From assembly GCA_002297645.1 (NCBI GenBank), contig DBMH01000372.1:1-8800 (forward strand): a DNA stretch of 8,800 nucleotides. Reading direction: 5' to 3'. The DNA comes from Rhodanobacteraceae bacterium UBA703 (GTDB lineage Bacteria; Pseudomonadota; Gammaproteobacteria; Xanthomonadales; Rhodanobacteraceae). A program made the translations under genes and the position numbers. Positions 6,906 through 8,800 of the stretch are shown here, piece by piece (positions within the stretch are counted from its first letter, which is position 1; each line of letters starts with the position of its first letter). The notes beneath the pieces were generated by a model. It worked only from the letters and a program-made list of their open reading frames with translations. It had not been told where the DNA came from and did not search any database.

Positions 6906-7535
6906 TCAGGAGGCATCCAGCGGCAGGACGGCCTGCTGCAGCTCGACCGCGCTCTCGCCGGCCATGATCTTCTTGAACTCGGCGCGGCTGACGGAGACAT
7001 AGCGATCGTTGCCGCCGATCTCAACCTGCGGCCCGTCGGTGACGGCGCGACCGTGCTCGTCGACGCGCACGACCATCGTCGCCTTCCTGCCGGTGTGGCA
7101 GATCGTCTTGATCTCGACGAGGTTGTCGGCCCAGGCCAGCAGGTACTGGCTGCCCTCGAACAGCTCGCCGCGGAAGTCCGTGCGCAGGCCGTAGGCGAGG
7201 ACGGGCACGTCGAGTACGTCGACGACGTCGCTGAGCTGCCATACCTGCGCCTTGGACAGGAATTGCGCCTCGTCGACGAGCACGCAGTCGAGCTCGCCGT
7301 TCCTCGCGACGTCTTCGCGCACGGAGGCGAGCAGGTCGTCCTCGCGCGTGAACACCCGTGCGTCCGCGCGCAGGCCGATGCGCGAGGCGACCACGCCCTC
7401 GCCCGCACGGGTATCCAGGCGCGGCGTGAGGATCAGGGTGCGCATGCCGCGCTCGGCGTAGTTGTACGCGCTCTGCAGCAGCGTCGTCGTCTTGCCGGCG
7501 TTCATCGCCGAGTAGTAGAAGTACAGCTTCGCCAT
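6906..7535 (-). CDS. tdk: Thymidine kinase (type II), zinc-ligand positions mostly lost
   Basis: Salvage enzyme that phosphorylates thymidine with ATP to dTMP in the cytoplasm. The product is 209 residues and closely resembles E. coli Tdk from its first residues, MAKLYFYYSAMNAGKTT. Motifs: P-loop SAMNAGKT (9-16), SAYNYAERGMRTL, SRIGL, Walker B with the catalytic Glu in VLVDEAQFL (85-93, Glu89), YGLRTDFRGELFEGSQYLLAWAD (nucleoside-binding and lasso region in two parts: 115-126 and 127-137) and GGNDRYVSVSRAEF. The family zinc site is broken: by alignment with E. coli only Cys146 remains, with Thr148, Ser183 and Glu186 at the other three positions. The fold core is intact, so I expect activity. 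The start at 7535 is fixed by similarity; a GAGGT-like site lies 11 bases upstream. It is 73 bases after the Sel1 gene's stop and heads a probable two-gene unit. Confidence 0.97.
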   Translation of the reverse strand: MAKLYFYYSAMNAGKTTTLLQSAYNYAERGMRTLILTPRLDTRAGEGVVASRIGLRADARVFTREDDLLASVREDVARNGELDCVLVDEAQFLSKAQVWQLSDVVDVLDVPVLAYGLRTDFRGELFEGSQYLLAWADNLVEIKTICHTGRKATMVVRVDEHGRAVTDGPQVEIGGNDRYVSVSRAEFKKIMAGESAVELQQAVLPLDAS

Positions 7536-7563
7536 CGCGGACGCGGACCTCGAACGGGTCGCT

Positions 7564-7569
7564 ATCCTA
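7564..7569 (-). promoter_or_regulatory. Possible -10 element for tdk
   Basis: On the minus strand TAGGAT, followed by AGC, lies about 30 bases before the tdk ATG in the only AT-richer patch of this 73-base spacer. It matches four of six consensus positions. No good -35 box is seen at 16-18 bases, so the call is weak. Confidence 0.25.
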
Positions 7570-7608
7570 GCCGAGCGGCGTCGGATCAGGCGACGGCGTC
7601 GTGGCGCG

Positions 7609-8346
7609 TCAGCGCTCTTCCAGGGGCGTCGGCGGCTGTGCGTCGACCGGCTGTACCGGGCCGACGTCGACATGCCCCTTCGGCTGCTCCCAGACGCGAT
7701 CCTGCAGCGACCAGTACTGTTGCGGATTCCAGTAGCGCGGACTCCAGAACACCGTGTCGGGGATCGGACGGGGGCGTCCATCCGGGCCGGGCAGCAACAC
7801 GAGCGCGCCTTTGGGCCGGCCGAGATGGCTGCCGGTGATCCTGAGCTTCTCGCGCGTCATTTCCAGGTCGAGCCGCTTCTTGGCGCGTTCGTCGCCGTAT
7901 TCCGCGTACAGCGCCTTGCCCAGGTCCGCCGCGCGCCGGCGCTCGTCTTCGCTCAAGCCCACCCAGAACTTCTCGCGCGTGGCGAGGAAGGACTTGTAGC
8001 CGCGTTCGGCGGCGACGTCGATCCAGGCATAGGCTTGCACGCGGTCGGCTCCGATGCCGTCGCCGTTCCACAACATCATCGCCAGCATCGCCTGCGACGG
8101 CTTGTCGCCATAGCGGGCCGCGTAACGGAAGCGGGTGGCGGCTTCCTCGTAGCGTTTCTGCTGGTAGGCGGTGGCGGCGCGGTTGCGCCAGAGCAGGTCC
8201 GGATGGCCGCGCTGGAAGGCTTCGCTGTTGACGATCAGCGGATCGTCGTCGCGCACCTCGGTCGGGGGCGATGCACTCGCCGCCGCCGCGACGAACAGGG
8301 CCGCGGCGACGATGCAGCGGAGCATGCTCTTCGGAAGGTCTTTCAT
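7609..8346 (-). CDS. Exported Sel1-repeat (TPR-like) protein
   Basis: A 245-residue protein with a signal peptide (basic start MKDLPKSMLRC, hydrophobic core, likely cut after ASA at residue 26), so it acts in the periplasm or outside. Residues about 55-120 form TPR/Sel1-like helices: AATAYQQKRYEEAATRFRYA, then ARYGDKPSQAMLAMMLWNG, DGIGADRVQAYAWIDVAAERG with the Sel1 'G-D-G...D...A..W...AA..G' spacing. A charged helical part follows (120-170) and then an unusual tail (about 180-245) rich in Pro and Trp (FWSPRYWNPQQYW, DRVWEQPKGHVDVGP) that I do not recognise as a domain. Such repeats bind proteins or peptidoglycan enzymes; no specific role can be given. The start at 8346 lacks a good ribosome binding site; an in-frame ATG at 8325 is the alternative and would still keep a signal peptide. 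A decayed relative lies directly upstream. Confidence 0.8.
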   Translation of the reverse strand: MKDLPKSMLRCIVAAALFVAAAASASPPTEVRDDDPLIVNSEAFQRGHPDLLWRNRAATAYQQKRYEEAATRFRYAARYGDKPSQAMLAMMLWNGDGIGADRVQAYAWIDVAAERGYKSFLATREKFWVGLSEDERRRAADLGKALYAEYGDERAKKRLDLEMTREKLRITGSHLGRPKGALVLLPGPDGRPRPIPDTVFWSPRYWNPQQYWSLQDRVWEQPKGHVDVGPVQPVDAQPPTPLEER

Positions 8347-8358
8347 GTTCAAGGCCTG

Positions 8359-8800
8359 GGTACTCCGACAGCGGCGAACCGGGTGCGGTCGTCGCCGGTG
8401 GCGCCGGGCCGACCTCGACGTGGCCGCGCGGCAGGTCCTGCCAGCGCCGATCTCGCCAGCGGCGATAGTGCCTCGGATTCCCATGGCGTTGTAGAACAGC
8501 GCCGTCGACGCTGTGGACGCGCCTCCCATCCGGTCCCACGTTCACCGGCCGATGGTGCGCGGCCGGCCCGGATGGCTGCCCGCGAGCCGGCGCCCGGCGC
8601 GGCGCATTTCCAGGGGCTGCTGTGTGTGCTCGTCCCCGGGTAGTGGAGTACCGCTTCGCCGTCGCGGCGGTGGAACTGGGCCGGGAAAGCAGCACGCGCC
8701 GCATGCCGGAGTGCGGACCGGTCCGTGCGAGCAATGCGGGGACGAGCCGCCTGCGGAATGACGGAAAAGGGAACGACGCCGAGCCGCCGGTACGGCGGCT
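8359..8800 (-). pseudogene. Decayed tandem paralogue of the Sel1-repeat protein gene (3' part; continues beyond window)
   Basis: The minus strand here encodes, in broken frames, the same C-terminal half as the intact gene that follows it. One frame gives GDEHTQQPLEMRRAGRRLAG then SHPGRPRTIGR and a TGA stop (bases 8542-8544); the intact protein has GDERAKKRLDLEM and TGSHLGRPKGA. The frame one base away gives GPDGRR, then GNPRHYRRWRDRRWQDLPRG and HVEVGP, matching NPQQYWSLQDRVWEQPKGHVDVGP. The LEM-to-NP distance is 134 bases against 138 in the intact gene, a net frame-changing loss. Further upstream GCGGCTCGTCCCCGCATTGC (near 8728-8752) matches the DNA of the RGYKSFLA region at the expected distance. 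The copy ends some 15 bases before the intact start and has no stop in its last frame. Divergence is large, so the duplication is old. A sequencing error cannot be excluded, but a stop plus a frame change argues for decay. Confidence 0.72.
8782..8800. repeat. Inverted repeat at the window edge
   Basis: AGCCGCCG (8782-8789) and CGGCGGCT (8793-8800) are perfect arms with a three-base loop, GTA. The stem may extend past the window end. It lies at the limit of the similarity of the decayed Sel1 copy. Confidence 0.35.

Noticed and set aside
8347..8529. N-terminal extension of the Sel1 protein to an ATG at 8529
   Set aside because: The added 61 residues would put a basic segment before the signal peptide, and this DNA is better explained as the decayed paralogue in another frame.
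1..8800. A defence island, CRISPR array, mobile element or toxin-antitoxin system
   Set aside because: No repeat-spacer array, transposase, integrase, nuclease or small paired genes were found; all intact genes are housekeeping, envelope or unassigned.

Overview
The window is high-GC bacterial DNA with tightly packed genes, GTG and ATG starts and strong G/C third-position bias. Protein character points to the Xanthomonadales/Lysobacterales (Rhodanobacteraceae or Lysobacteraceae type) of the Gammaproteobacteria. The clearest pointer is a thymidine kinase that looks like the E. coli enzyme but has lost most zinc-ligand positions, which I recall as a trait of that order. This placement is an inference from protein resemblance, not a computed phylogeny.

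Layout. (1) At 1-2026 on the + strand is the end of an operon: the C-terminus of an ABC-2 type permease, a GldG-like auxiliary protein and a short DUF4340-like membrane-anchored protein. Both junctions are TGATG one-base overlaps, so translation is probably coupled. (2) Convergent to it, only 15 bases away, is a minus-strand six-helix membrane histidine kinase (2042-3445) with no response regulator beside it. (3) A 316-base divergent spacer leads to mutM (3762-4574, +), the DNA glycosylase for oxidised purines. It is followed by a secreted OmpA-type peptidoglycan-binding protein (4664-5734, +) with an N-terminal DUF4892-like part. (4) A 336-base non-coding spacer (5735-6070) between convergent genes is full of perfect inverted repeats. 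(5) The minus strand from 8800 down to 6071 reads: a decayed paralogue, an intact Sel1-repeat exported protein, thymidine kinase (tdk), and a soluble conserved protein of unknown function that probably shares the tdk transcript.

The genes do not form one pathway. Envelope functions (ABC/GldG cluster, sensor kinase, OmpA-like protein, Sel1 protein) are interleaved with nucleotide and DNA housekeeping (mutM, tdk). I found no CRISPR array, tRNA, rRNA, transposase, integrase, toxin-antitoxin pair or recognisable defence cassette, and I do not claim a new system. The observations most worth a second look are the frame-disrupted tandem paralogue upstream of the Sel1 gene, a His replacing the usual Asn/Thr four residues after the phospho-acceptor His of the sensor kinase, the zinc-site loss in thymidine kinase, and the hairpin-rich spacer.
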